Below, one piece after another: positions 28,447-37,907 of a DNA stretch of 64,000 nucleotides (its first letter is position 1; each line of letters begins with the position of its first letter). The DNA is from Phyllobacterium zundukense. Lineage in GTDB: Bacteria; Pseudomonadota; Alphaproteobacteria; Rhizobiales; Rhizobiaceae. The notes below the pieces were generated by a model. The model saw nothing but the letters and a program-made list of their open reading frames with translations, did not search any database and was not told where the DNA came from. The position numbers were made by a program, and so were the translations under genes. The stretch lies in contig NZ_CP104973.1 in NCBI RefSeq assembly GCF_025452195.1, positions 682,001 through 746,000 on the forward strand, in the 5' to 3' direction.

Positions 28447-28685
28447 AGGTCTGGTTGTGTTTACCGATTACAATATAATGGCTAGTTGAACGCCAATATG
28501 GTTATTTTTCGATGAAATGGGCAAGTACCTGTCGCAGAAGTTGCATCTGGTGCAACAAGTATGCCGTCATTTGACGAGATACAAGGTCCAATCTGCCGAA
28601 CAAGCGCCCGCAGCAAGTCTGGACTTCGACGAAATGATATCGCAAAGAATAGCTGACCCTGGTTTGAAAGCGAATGGATAGGACT

Positions 28686-29669
28686 ATGGCAAACACTGCT
28701 GACGCAATTATCGACAGACGACGTCTTCGCAGAAAATTGACATTCTGGCGCGCGTTCACGCTCCTGATCATAGCCCTTGCATTGATTTCACTTTATTTTT
28801 TCAATGGCTCCGAAGGGTTTTCCGGTAAATCAGCGCCGCATATCGCCAAGGTTCGCATTGAGGGCACGATTTTTGAAAATGATGAACTGCTCAAGCGTCT
28901 GAAGGACGTGGAGGATTCCGACGCGGTCAAGGGCGTGATCCTCTCCGTCGATTCACCGGGGGGGACAACGGCCGGTGGTGAAGCCATCTACGAGGCTGTG
29001 CGCAAGCTTGCCCTGAAGAAGCCTGTCGTTGCCCAAGTCGGAACGCTGGCTGCCTCGGCCGGGTACATGATTGCGAGTGCAAGCGATCACATCGTGGCTC
29101 GCCAGTCCTCGATCATCGGCTCCATTGGCGTGCTCTTCCAATATCCTGATATTTCTCAGCTGCTTACCAAACTAGGCGTGAAGGTCGAGACGATCAAATC
29201 CAGCCCGCTCAAGGCAGAACCGAATTTTTTCAATCCGGCCAGTGACGAAGCAAAGGCGATGATTCACCGGATGATCATCGATTCCTACGACTGGTTTGTA
29301 GGCTTGGTCCAGGAACGGCGTAAGTTTACGCATGAACAGGCTTTGGCCCTTGCCGACGGTTCGGTCTTTACCGGTCGCCAAGCAGTTGCCAACAAGCTGA
29401 TCGACGAACTTGGTGGCGAAGACAAGGCTATTGCCTGGCTCAAAACAAAAGGGATCGATGCCAAACTTCCAGTTGTCGAATGGAAGCCCGTCGAGAAATC
29501 CTCACTCGGTATGTTTTTTTCGCATTCCGCCCTGAAAATGCTGACCAGATATCTCGGCCTTCCGGAAGAAACTGCAGGGGTGCTGCGCGAATTGACCGGC
29601 GATCGCATGTTCCTTGACGGACTCGTTTCTGTTTGGCACGTTGACGGCAAGCCTGTCGGCGCGCAATAA
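28686..29669 (+). CDS. sppA: Signal peptide peptidase SppA (36K type)
   Basis: The 327-residue serine protease is anchored by one helix (TFWRAFTLLIIALALISLYF, near residues 20-39). The S49 peptidase domain has GVILSVDSPGG and the nucleophile region GTLAASAGYMIAS (Ser near 124), with the general-base lysine expected in the conserved KSSPLKAEPNFF stretch near 180. SppA digests cleaved signal peptides in the membrane. I prefer ATG 28686, with AGG just upstream, over ATG 28674. It is followed by ihfB, a conserved neighbour in Hyphomicrobiales. Confidence 0.93.
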   Translation: MANTADAIIDRRRLRRKLTFWRAFTLLIIALALISLYFFNGSEGFSGKSAPHIAKVRIEGTIFENDELLKRLKDVEDSDAVKGVILSVDSPGGTTAGGEAIYEAVRKLALKKPVVAQVGTLAASAGYMIASASDHIVARQSSIIGSIGVLFQYPDISQLLTKLGVKVETIKSSPLKAEPNFFNPASDEAKAMIHRMIIDSYDWFVGLVQERRKFTHEQALALADGSVFTGRQAVANKLIDELGGEDKAIAWLKTKGIDAKLPVVEWKPVEKSSLGMFFSHSALKMLTRYLGLPEETAGVLRELTGDRMFLDGLVSVWHVDGKPVGAQ

Positions 29670-29760
29670 GGATATTAAACTCATAAGATCAGTGACATAG
29701 TATTCAGGTTGATGCTTTTTGACCTTGTCCTCCTGATCTCGAACCGGAAGGGATTTCGCT

Positions 29761-30045
29761 GTGATCAAATCAGAGCTCGTGCAGATCATTGCCAACCGCA
29801 ATCCGCATTTGTTTCAGCGTGATGTGGAAAACATCGTCGGCGCCATATTTGACGAGATCACCGATGCACTGGCCGAGGGCAATCGGGTCGAGCTCCGTGG
29901 CTTCGGCGCATTTTCCGTCAAGAACCGCCCAGCCCGCAGCGGACGCAATCCGCGCACCGGCGAAAGCGTCGACGTTGAGGAAAAATGGGTCCCTTTCTTC
30001 AAGACCGGCAAAGAATTGCGCGACAGGCTGAATGGCAACGGCTAG
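29761..30045 (+). CDS. ihfB: Integration host factor subunit beta
   Basis: The 94-residue HU/IHF-fold protein starts with a GTG at 29761 ([20 protein letters not shown] follows). The DNA-bending arm contains [14 protein letters not shown], the IHF-type proline-tipped ribbon. With IhfA it bends DNA at promoters (including sigma-54 promoters), origins and phage att sites. The typical length is 94-100. It sits between sppA and lapA, as in other Hyphomicrobiales. Confidence 0.95.
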   Translation: MIKSELVQIIANRNPHLFQRDVENIVGAIFDEITDALAEGNRVELRGFGAFSVKNRPARSGRNPRTGESVDVEEKWVPFFKTGKELRDRLNGNG

Positions 30046-30084
30046 GGACGCGTCCCCCGAGCATCAGCGTTGCAGGAGAGAAAT

Positions 30085-30417
30085 ATGATCAATCGTATTG
30101 TCATTGTCCTCGTTCTGGTGCCGCTTGCCGTCATCCTGATCGCCTTGTCTGTTGCAAATCGCGAGACGATATCGTTCACAATCGATCCTTTTAATCCGGG
30201 CAACCCTGCCCTCTCCTACTCTGCGCCGCTTTTTGTCTGGCTGTTTGCCTCCCTGATTCTCGGTTTGATCCTTGGCAGCTTGGCGACTTGGTATAATCAG
30301 GGAAAACATCGAAAACTCGCGCGTCAGCGCAAGCTCGAAGCGGAGTTACTGCGCAAGGAAGCCCGCAAGGCGTCGGCCGAGACACCGTCTACGCCAAACC
30401 TTCCTTCGCTCCATTAA
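30085..30417 (+). CDS. lapA: LapA domain membrane protein (DUF1049)
   Basis: The 110-residue protein has two membrane helices (residues about 5-25 and 50-72) and a basic cytoplasmic coiled tail (NQGKHRKLARQRKLEAELLR). This is the LapA/DUF1049 layout; in E. coli LapA works with LapB in control of lipopolysaccharide synthesis. ATG 30085 has AGGAGAG 4-10 bases upstream. It follows ihfB by 40 bases and is probably cotranscribed with it. Confidence 0.85.
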   Translation: MINRIVIVLVLVPLAVILIALSVANRETISFTIDPFNPGNPALSYSAPLFVWLFASLILGLILGSLATWYNQGKHRKLARQRKLEAELLRKEARKASAETPSTPNLPSLH

Positions 30418-30436
30418 CGACCACCGAGGATATGAA

Positions 30437-31411
30437 ATGAAACTGATCTCTCCGGCCGAGGTCGATGGGCTATTGAAGTGGCCGGATATGATCGACGCAC
30501 TCGAACAGGCATTCCGTCAGGGAGTGATTCAGCCGGTGCGCCATCACCACACCGTCGATCGCCCGGACGGTGCGGCTTCAACACTGCTGCTGATGCCTGC
30601 CTGGTCCGACTTCAACGCCTTGGGGGATTCCTCAAAAGGCTATATGGGCGTGAAGATCGTTACCGTATCCCCGGACAATGGCGCCATCTCGAAACCTGCT
30701 GTCATGGGCGTGTATCTGTTGCTTGACGGCAAGACCGGTGAACCACAGGCTCTCATTGACGGACAACGGCTTACCCTGTGGCGCACTGCTGGTGCATCAG
30801 CGCTCGCAGCCCGCTATCTGGCTCGTGAAGATGCGTCCAATCTCGTGGTGCTCGGGGCCGGCGCGCTTTCGGGATTTCTGGCACGCGCACACAGTGCCAT
30901 TCGTCCTATCACGAAAATATCCATCTGGAACCGCAACTTCGCTGGAGCCGAGAAAGTAGCTGCTGAGCTCGTTGCGGATGGCTTCAACGCCAAGGTTGTG
31001 AACGACAGGCATGAGGCGATCGCAGGGGCCGATATCATAACTGCCGGCACGCTTTCGACTGAGCCATTGATCCTTGGCAGACACCTGAAGCCCGGCGCCC
31101 ACGTGGATCTGATAGGAGCATTCACGCCGTCCATGCGCGAAAGCGATGACGAATGCATCAAACGGGCGCGCGTTTTTGTCGATACCAGGGACGGTGCGCT
31201 GAAAGAGGGCGGTGATATCGTGCAGCCGATCAAGGCGGGCGTCGTTAACGAAAGCCACGTCATCGGCGACCTTTTTGACCTGACGCGCGGCACGATCAAG
31301 GGGCGCCAATCCGCGAGCGAAATCACGCTCTTCAAATCGGTTGGCGCCGCTCTGGAAGACCTTGCGGCGGGCATTTTGATCTATGAAAGGGCTATCTTGG
31401 CTTCCGCTTGA
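30437..31411 (+). CDS. Ornithine cyclodeaminase / mu-crystallin family protein
   Basis: The 324-residue protein has the OCD/mu-crystallin fold. The N-terminal substrate domain contains KIVTVSPDN and DGKTGEPQALIDGQRLTLWR. The Rossmann NAD(P) domain contains LVVLGAGALSGFLARAH, a GxGxxxx variant near residue 138. Members deaminate ornithine to proline or reduce ketimines. Key ornithine-binding residues cannot be confirmed by eye, so the substrate is left open; the short proteobacterial branch often acts as a delta-1-pyrroline or ketimine reductase. ATG 30437 follows GAGGATATGAA, 20 bases after lapA. Confidence 0.85.
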   Translation: MKLISPAEVDGLLKWPDMIDALEQAFRQGVIQPVRHHHTVDRPDGAASTLLLMPAWSDFNALGDSSKGYMGVKIVTVSPDNGAISKPAVMGVYLLLDGKTGEPQALIDGQRLTLWRTAGASALAARYLAREDASNLVVLGAGALSGFLARAHSAIRPITKISIWNRNFAGAEKVAAELVADGFNAKVVNDRHEAIAGADIITAGTLSTEPLILGRHLKPGAHVDLIGAFTPSMRESDDECIKRARVFVDTRDGALKEGGDIVQPIKAGVVNESHVIGDLFDLTRGTIKGRQSASEITLFKSVGAALEDLAAGILIYERAILASA

Positions 31412-31471
31412 GCGTTTTTGCTTTCGCCTTCCCTCCTCTTGACATAGGAAACATCCAATCAACTGCGAGGG

Positions 31472-32584
31472 ATGCACGGCTTGAAATCGTCTGGCGGAAA
31501 AATCAGGAAGGCAAAAGGGCTCGGTCCGAAGGCGAGCGCTTCGAAAGGAGCGCCGCATCGGCAAGCCGCAGTGAAGCCGCGGCCGCAATTTGCCAAAGCA
31601 CCCCGCCCCGCCGATATCGATCCTCAGCAAAAATCCGCGCCTCGTTCGGAAGCGGCTCCAAAGCGCGTTTTGACTCGCCGTACCGGCGTGCGCCCCCAGG
31701 AACGAACAGGATTCATCCTCGAAACCTCGCCTTCCGACGATTATGCGCTGCTTGACAGCGGCAATGGTCTAAAACTCGAACAGTACGGGCCCTATCGAAT
31801 CGTGCGTCCAGAAGGTCAGGCGATCTGGCTACCTGCCTGGGACAGAACGGAGTGGGACCAGGCCGATGCAATATTCACCGGTAATACGGATGAGGAGGGC
31901 GTCGGACGTTGGCACTTTCCAAAAGTTCCACTTGGTGAAACCTGGCCGCTTGCCTATGACGGCATCCCGTTTTTCGGACGCTTCACGTCGTTTCGGCACG
32001 TCGGCGTTTTTCCGGAACAAGGCACGCATTGGTCACATATGGACCAGCTGATCCGCAACGCCAGCCGCCCGGTCAAGGTGCTTAATCTCTTCGGTTATAC
32101 GGGAGTCGCGTCCCTTGTTGCGGCGCGAGCGGGAGCAGAGGTGACGCATGTTGACGCTTCAAAGAAAGCTATAGTCTGGGCACGGGAAAATCAGGAGATG
32201 GCAGGGCTTTCCAGCAAACCCATTCGCTGGATATGCGAAGATGCGATGAAATTCGTCGCGCGCGAAGAGCGGCGCGGCAGTGGGTACGACATTATTCTTC
32301 TCGACCCGCCGGCCTATGGACGCGGTCCCAATGGTGAAGTTTGGCAGCTTTTCGACAATCTGCCGGACATGGTCGATCTTTGCCGTTCGATCCTCACGCC
32401 AAAGCCGCTCGCTGTCGTTCTGACCGCCTATTCGATCCGCGCTTCGTTTTTTGCGATCCACGAGTTGATGCGCGATGCGTTCACGGGGCTTGGAGGAAAG
32501 GTCGAGTCAGGCGAGCTTATCCTGCGCGAGCGTTCATCCGATCGTGCCCTTTCCACCTCTCTTTTCAGCCGCTGGAGCGCTTGA
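31472..32584 (+). CDS. Class I SAM-dependent rRNA methyltransferase
   Basis: The 370-residue protein has a basic, low-complexity N-terminus (about 1-80, rich in Lys, Pro and Arg) and a Rossmann methyltransferase domain. SAM motif I is VLNLFGYTGVASLVAARAGA near residue 205; motif IV is ILLDPPAYGRGPNGEVW near 274. This resembles the RlmI/RlmK-like COG1092 group, which makes 5-methylcytosine or 7-methylguanosine in 23S rRNA. The exact target base is not determined. Its stop overlaps the start of the next methyltransferase (ATGA), so the two RNA-modification genes form one unit. Confidence 0.87.
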   Translation: MHGLKSSGGKIRKAKGLGPKASASKGAPHRQAAVKPRPQFAKAPRPADIDPQQKSAPRSEAAPKRVLTRRTGVRPQERTGFILETSPSDDYALLDSGNGLKLEQYGPYRIVRPEGQAIWLPAWDRTEWDQADAIFTGNTDEEGVGRWHFPKVPLGETWPLAYDGIPFFGRFTSFRHVGVFPEQGTHWSHMDQLIRNASRPVKVLNLFGYTGVASLVAARAGAEVTHVDASKKAIVWARENQEMAGLSSKPIRWICEDAMKFVAREERRGSGYDIILLDPPAYGRGPNGEVWQLFDNLPDMVDLCRSILTPKPLAVVLTAYSIRASFFAIHELMRDAFTGLGGKVESGELILRERSSDRALSTSLFSRWSA

Positions 32585-33453
32585 TGAACAAACAGGATGA
32601 TCACCGGCGCGGCAGCGGACTGGTTCGCCCTGGCAGGGTCAAGGAGGTCACCAGCCTCACCAATCCGATCGTCAAGGATTTACGCTCGTTGGCGATCAAA
32701 AAATTCCGCGACCAGCAGGGCGTTTTCCTCGCCGAAGGACTGAAACTCGTCATCGATGCCCTTGACCTGGGCTGGACAATCAAGACCCTCGTTTACTCAA
32801 AAGCAGGCAAGGGCAACTCGCTGGTAGAGCCAGTAGCCGTGCGCACCATCGCCAAGGGCGGCGACGTCCTTGAGGTCAGTGAAAAGGTCATTGCTGCCAT
32901 AACGCGTCGCGACAACCCGCAAATGGTCGTCGGTGTTTTCGAACAGAAGGTGCAATCCTTGCCGGCGATCAAACCGCAGGCCAATGAGGTCTATGTGGCA
33001 CTCGACCGCGTGCGCGATCCCGGCAATCTCGGCACGATTATTCGAACAGCGGACGCGGCAGGCGCAAAGGGCGTCATTCTCATTGGGGACACGACTGATC
33101 CGTTCTCGCTGGAAACGATCCGAGCCACCATGGGCTCTGTTTTTGCAATGCCTATCATACGTGCGACTGAAGCCGAGTTTCTTTCCTGGCGAAAAGGTTT
33201 CTCAGGGCTGGTGGTCGGAACGCACCTGAAAGGTGCCGTTGACTATCGAACAATCCCCTATGCCAACAGACCGGTCGTTTTGTTGATGGGGAACGAGCAG
33301 CAAGGCTTGCCGGATCAATTGGCTTCATCGTGCGACCAGCTCGCACGCATTCCACAGGAAGGCCGTGCCGATTCGCTCAATCTCGCCATTGCGACCGGCG
33401 TCATGTTGTTCGAGATCCGGCGCGACGCATTGAAACTTGCTCCTGACGTTTGA
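32584..33453 (+). CDS. TrmH/SpoU family RNA 2'-O-methyltransferase
   Basis: The 289-residue protein has an N-terminal RNA-binding substrate domain (about 20-115) and a C-terminal SPOUT knot domain. Motifs are VALDRVRDPGNLGTIIRTAD (motif 1, near residue 139), PVVLLMGNEQQGLP (motif 2) and DSLNLAIATGVMLFE (motif 3). It methylates ribose 2'-O in tRNA or rRNA; the target is not determined. ATG 32584 overlaps the stop of the upstream gene, so translation is coupled. The open frame extends upstream but inside that gene. Confidence 0.92.
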   Translation: MNKQDDHRRGSGLVRPGRVKEVTSLTNPIVKDLRSLAIKKFRDQQGVFLAEGLKLVIDALDLGWTIKTLVYSKAGKGNSLVEPVAVRTIAKGGDVLEVSEKVIAAITRRDNPQMVVGVFEQKVQSLPAIKPQANEVYVALDRVRDPGNLGTIIRTADAAGAKGVILIGDTTDPFSLETIRATMGSVFAMPIIRATEAEFLSWRKGFSGLVVGTHLKGAVDYRTIPYANRPVVLLMGNEQQGLPDQLASSCDQLARIPQEGRADSLNLAIATGVMLFEIRRDALKLAPDV

Positions 33454-33465
33454 GAAAATGGATTT

Positions 33466-33969
33466 ATGAAAAGCAAAGCATTCTACAGTCTTCTGGCCGT
33501 CATCGCCTTCGCCACGGTCAGTGATCAGATCGTCAAGTATTTCATCGAGACTGGCATGGACTACCAGCAGCAAATCGATCTCTTGCCTTTTTTCGCGTTG
33601 TTTCGCGTGCACAATGATGGGATCGCCTTTTCGATGTTAAGTGGGTTCGGAGATACAGCGCTGATAGCCCTGACAATCATCGTCATTTGTTTTGTCAGTT
33701 ATCTGTGGTGGAGCACTGCATCCACGCGCTGGATTTCGCGGCTTGGTTTTGCCCTCATCATTGGTGGTGCGATCGGCAATCTCATCGACCGCAGCCTGCA
33801 TGGGTATGTCATAGATTATTTTCTTTTCCACCTGCCGTCATGGTCGTTTGCCGTCTTCAATCTCGCTGATGCCTACATATCGGTTGGCGCAGCATTGGTT
33901 GTAATCGAGGAAATTTTTGTCTGGCTGCGCGACCGGCGGACCGGCGGCGGGCAAACCGGCAAAAATTGA
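33466..33969 (+). CDS. lspA: Lipoprotein signal peptidase (signal peptidase II)
   Basis: The 167-residue membrane aspartyl protease has four helices. The catalytic motifs are visible: [12 protein letters not shown] with one Asp near residue 112 and [15 protein letters not shown] with the other near 139. It removes signal peptides from diacylglyceryl-prolipoproteins in the inner membrane. It starts 12 bases after the TrmH-family gene and is probably cotranscribed with it. Confidence 0.96.
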   Translation: MKSKAFYSLLAVIAFATVSDQIVKYFIETGMDYQQQIDLLPFFALFRVHNDGIAFSMLSGFGDTALIALTIIVICFVSYLWWSTASTRWISRLGFALIIGGAIGNLIDRSLHGYVIDYFLFHLPSWSFAVFNLADAYISVGAALVVIEEIFVWLRDRRTGGGQTGKN

Positions 33970-34062
33970 AACGAAACTGGGTAATTAGCCCATTGTCACG
34001 TCATGTAGCCGTCATCCAATTGTTGTATTCAACGAACGAACGAATACCGATAAATCTCCTGG

Positions 34063-34968
34063 ATGAGCCAAATCGATATGACCATCGCCTTGCTTGAACC
34101 GGCTTCAATCACTAAAGATCAACGCGTGATGTCGCACGTTGATTCAACTCCCTCGCCGTTTACGGCGCCACACCTTGCGTCGGTGCTTGGCCGCATCGGC
34201 ACGATGGAGGTTTGCCTCGCGCAAACGGAAGATGAAATCGCTTCGTCACAACAATTGCGATTCAAGGTTTTTTTTGACGAGTTGGGCGCCAAAGGTTCTG
34301 CCACGATGGAGCAGCGTGATGCAGACCGTTTTGATCCCTTTTGCGATCATCTTCTTGTCTATGACACTTCAATAGCCGGTCCAAAACACAAGCAGATTGT
34401 TGGCACCTATCGGCTGTTGCGCTCCGAAAAAGCTTTCGAAACCGGGGGTTTCTATTCAGCCAGCGAATTTTCGATCGAACGGCTGGTTACGGCCAAGCCG
34501 GAATTGCGCTTTCTTGAACTGGGCCGTTCCTGTGTCCTCCCGGAATACCGGTCGAAACGGACAGTCGAATTGCTTTGGCAAGGGATCTGGACCTATTGCC
34601 GACATCACTCGATCGGTGTGATGTTCGGTTGTGCATCCTTCCAGGGAACGGTTCCTGCGGCGCACGCACTACCTTTGTCCTTTTTGCAGCATAATTGCCG
34701 TGCGACACCCGACTGGGACGTTCGCGCTCTACCCGCGCTTTATCAAGCGATGGATCTCGTGCCGAATGAGGCGATCAATCCAAAAGTGGCCCTCTTCGCC
34801 ATGCCGCCGCTGATCAAGGGGTATTTAAGGCTTGGCGCGATGATTGGCGATGGCGCTGTGGTGGACCATGACTTTGGTACAACCGATGTCTTTATCATTC
34901 TGCCGGTCAGCCGTATTTCGGAACGTTATATCAGCCATTACGCTGCGGAAGCGAAGCGCTTCGTCTAG
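34063..34968 (+). CDS. olsB: L-ornithine N-alpha-acyltransferase (ornithine lipid synthesis)
   Basis: The 301-residue protein belongs to the GNAT-related OlsB/hemolysin family. The acyl-ACP-dependent domain includes QQLRFKVFFDELGAKG, DPFCDHLLVYD, IVGTYRLLR, FLELGRSCVLPEYRSKRTV and MFGCASFQGT. OlsB transfers a 3-hydroxyacyl chain from acyl carrier protein to the alpha-amino group of ornithine, giving lyso-ornithine lipid, which OlsA then completes. Location beside mutS and glnD is as in Brucella. ATG 34078 is an alternative start. OlsA is not in the window. Confidence 0.88.
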   Translation: MSQIDMTIALLEPASITKDQRVMSHVDSTPSPFTAPHLASVLGRIGTMEVCLAQTEDEIASSQQLRFKVFFDELGAKGSATMEQRDADRFDPFCDHLLVYDTSIAGPKHKQIVGTYRLLRSEKAFETGGFYSASEFSIERLVTAKPELRFLELGRSCVLPEYRSKRTVELLWQGIWTYCRHHSIGVMFGCASFQGTVPAAHALPLSFLQHNCRATPDWDVRALPALYQAMDLVPNEAINPKVALFAMPPLIKGYLRLGAMIGDGAVVDHDFGTTDVFIILPVSRISERYISHYAAEAKRFV

Positions 34969-35083
34969 AGACCTTCGACTTGGACCGATCATCTGTGGAG
35001 AAAAGCCACGGATGAACCCGGAAGAGGTGTGTAAATCCTGCGATAGCGAATAGATTGCTCCTGATCGAAATCAGGAGAGCGTC

Positions 35084-37815
35084 TTGGCCGAACTGGCAGC
35101 CATCATCGAACCGTCCCCTTACGACGCTGACATATTGGCGCGACCAACGCCGATGATGGAGCAGTATATCGAAATCAAGGCGACGAACCCGGATAGTCTC
35201 TTGTTCTATCGTATGGGCGATTTCTATGAATTGTTCTTCGATGACGCGGTCGAGGCATCGCGCGCGCTCGGCATCACGCTGACGAAGCGCGGAAAGCATC
35301 TGGGCGACGATATTCCCATGTGCGGCGTACCGGTCCACGCCGCCGACGATTATCTGCAGAAGCTGATCGCGCGTGGCTTTCGCGTTGCTGTATGCGAGCA
35401 GATCGAAGATCCTGCGGAGGCCAGGAAACGTGGGGCAAAGTCTGTCGTCAAACGTGATGTCGTTCGATTGGTGACACCCGGCACGATTACCGAAGAAAAA
35501 TTGCTCGACCCATCAGAAGCCAATTATCTGATGACACTTGGCCGTGTGAAAGGGGGGCGGATAAAGGTCAGTTTGCTCTTGCCTGGATAGACATTTCAAC
35601 CGGCACATTCCGTGTGAGCGAAACCGATCCTGGCCGGTTGCTCGCGGACATTCTGCGTGTGGATCCACGCGAATTGATTGTGGCAGATCCGGTATTTCAT
35701 GATCCGGATCTTCGGCCGGTCTTCGATGTCATCGGCCGGGCGGTTAGCCCGCAGCCACTCAGTCTATTTGACAGCGCTACGGCAGAAAACCGTATCCAGC
35801 GCTATTTCGATGTCAGCACATTGGACGGGTTTGGCCAATTCTCGCGTGCCGAGCTTTCAGCCATTTCCGGTGCTATCGCCTATGTCGAAAAGACACAGAT
35901 TGCCGAGCGCCCGCCGCTGATGCGGCCCGAGCGGGAATCGGAAGGTTCTTCGCTTTTCATAGACCCTGCAACACGCGCCAATCTTGAACTCTTGCGCACG
36001 CTTTCCGGCAAACGCGAGGGAAGTCTGCTGAAGGCCATCGACCGAACGGTGACAGGCAGTGGGGCGCGTCTCCTCGCTGAACGGTTGACCTCTCCTCTGA
36101 CCGATCCGGCTGCGATCGCGGAACGATTGGATTCGATCTCATTCTTCCTCCTCCGCCAACCGCTGGCAGATTTGGCTCGTGAAGCGATGAAAGGCGTGCC
36201 CGATATGCCCCGCGCTCTGTCGCGACTTGCAGTTGGTCGCGGCGGTCCGCGTGATCTGGGCGCACTCGCCCGTGGTCTTGAAGCGGCGGGCGATATCGCG
36301 CAATTGCTGGAACGTGAAGAACTGCCAGGAGAACTCACGCGGGTCAGAGAATGTCTTCGTCAATTGCCGCTGGAATTCGCCGAACATCTTGACCGCGCGC
36401 TTGCCGATGAGCTGCCGCTTCTCAAGCGCGACGGCGGGTTCGTCCGCCCAGGCTATCATGCCGAACTCGACGAAATGCGGGCACTGCGGGATCATTCGCG
36501 CCGCATCATCGCTGGTCTGCAAGCCGACTACATGGAAACGACTGGCGTCAGATCGCTGAAGATCAAACATAATAATGTGCTTGGTTATTTTATCGAAGTA
36601 ACCGCCAACAATGCCTCGGTCATGACCGATACGGATGAAGCCAAGAGCAAATTCATCCATCGTCAGACCATTGCCAATGCGATGCGGTTTACGACGACAG
36701 AACTGGCAGAGCTTGAGACCAAGATAGCAAATGCCGCCGAACGCGCGCTTTCGATCGAGTTTGGCGTTTTCGACGCCTTGACCAATGAGACCGTGGCCAA
36801 CGCCGACACTATTCGCGCAGGTGCTGCGGCGCTGGCGGCGCTCGACGTCTCCGTATCGCTGGCGACGCTCGCTGAAGAACAAGGCTACTGCCGACCGCTG
36901 GTCGATGACAGCCTTGCATTCGAGATTGTGGCCGGACGGCACCCGGTTGTCGAGCAATCGCTGCGCCGGCAAGCGGCCGCTCCCTTTGTTGCCAATGATT
37001 GCAATCTTTCTCCAGAAGGAACCGGCAAGGGAGCAATCTGGCTGCTGACCGGCCCGAATATGGGCGGTAAGTCCACTTTTCTGCGTCAGAACGCATTGAT
37101 TGCTATACTTGCGCAGATGGGGTCATTTGTTCCCGCTGGTTCTGCTCATATCGGCATTGTGGATCGTTTGTTCTCCCGCGTTGGTGCCTCGGATGATCTT
37201 GCGCGCGGGCGTTCTACCTTCATGGTGGAAATGGTCGAGACCGCAGCCATTCTCAACCAGGCCAGCGCTCATTCGCTCGTGATCCTCGACGAAATCGGCC
37301 GAGGTACCGCTACCTTCGACGGCCTTTCAATTGCTTGGGCCGCGGTTGAATACCTGCACGAAAAGAACCAGTGCCGGGCAATTTTTGCAACGCACTTCCA
37401 CGAAATGACCGCACTTTCAGAAAAACTCGAACGGCTCAGCAACGTGACCATGCGCGTGAAGGAGTGGGACGGCGATGTCGTTTTTCTGCATGAGGTCGCC
37501 AAGGGCGCCGCCGACCGTTCATATGGTGTGCAGGTGGCCCGTCTGGCTGGTCTGCCAGAAGCTGTTGTCAATCGCGCCCGCGACGTACTGCACCAGCTCG
37601 AAGCGGGAGAGACCTCTGGCAAGGCTGACAAGCTGATCGACGACTTGCCTCTGTTTTCAGTTGAAGTAAGGCGTCAGGCACTCAAGCCGGTTCAGGGTAA
37701 GGATAGTGGTTTGCTCGCAGCCATATCCACCATCAATCCGGATGAGATGACACCGCGTGAAGCACTGGAGGCGCTGTATCGGTTGAAGGGCCTCGTCGCG
37801 AACACGATATCTTGA
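35084..37815 (+). pseudogene. mutS: DNA mismatch repair protein MutS, interrupted by a -1 frameshift
   Basis: MutS recognises mismatches and starts repair with MutL. A TTG start at 35084 has AGGAG 6 bases upstream. Residues 1-156 read correctly and include the mismatch-wedge [11 protein letters not shown]. In a run of six G at 35552-35557 the frame slips. The continuation ([20 protein letters not shown]) lies in another frame and runs to the end with Walker [23 protein letters not shown] and the C-terminal LYRLKGLV. Adding one G (seven G, reading KGGADKG) gives 910 residues, the Brucella-type length. Left as is, the first frame stops at TAG 35588-35590. Either a homopolymer sequencing error or a mutator lesion. 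Confidence 0.92.
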
Positions 37816-37907
37816 ATGCTGCAGGGATCGAGTGTTTCAAATGTAATCGTTTCGCTTGACACAAATTCGCGCTATAGCGTGCGGCCATTATCCATAAAGA
37901 CGTATTC

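Noticed and set aside
28517..28681. 54-codon plus-strand frame before sppA (MGKYLSQKL...)
   Set aside because: It overlaps the sppA start region, has no convincing ribosome site and no recognised family; too weak to list.
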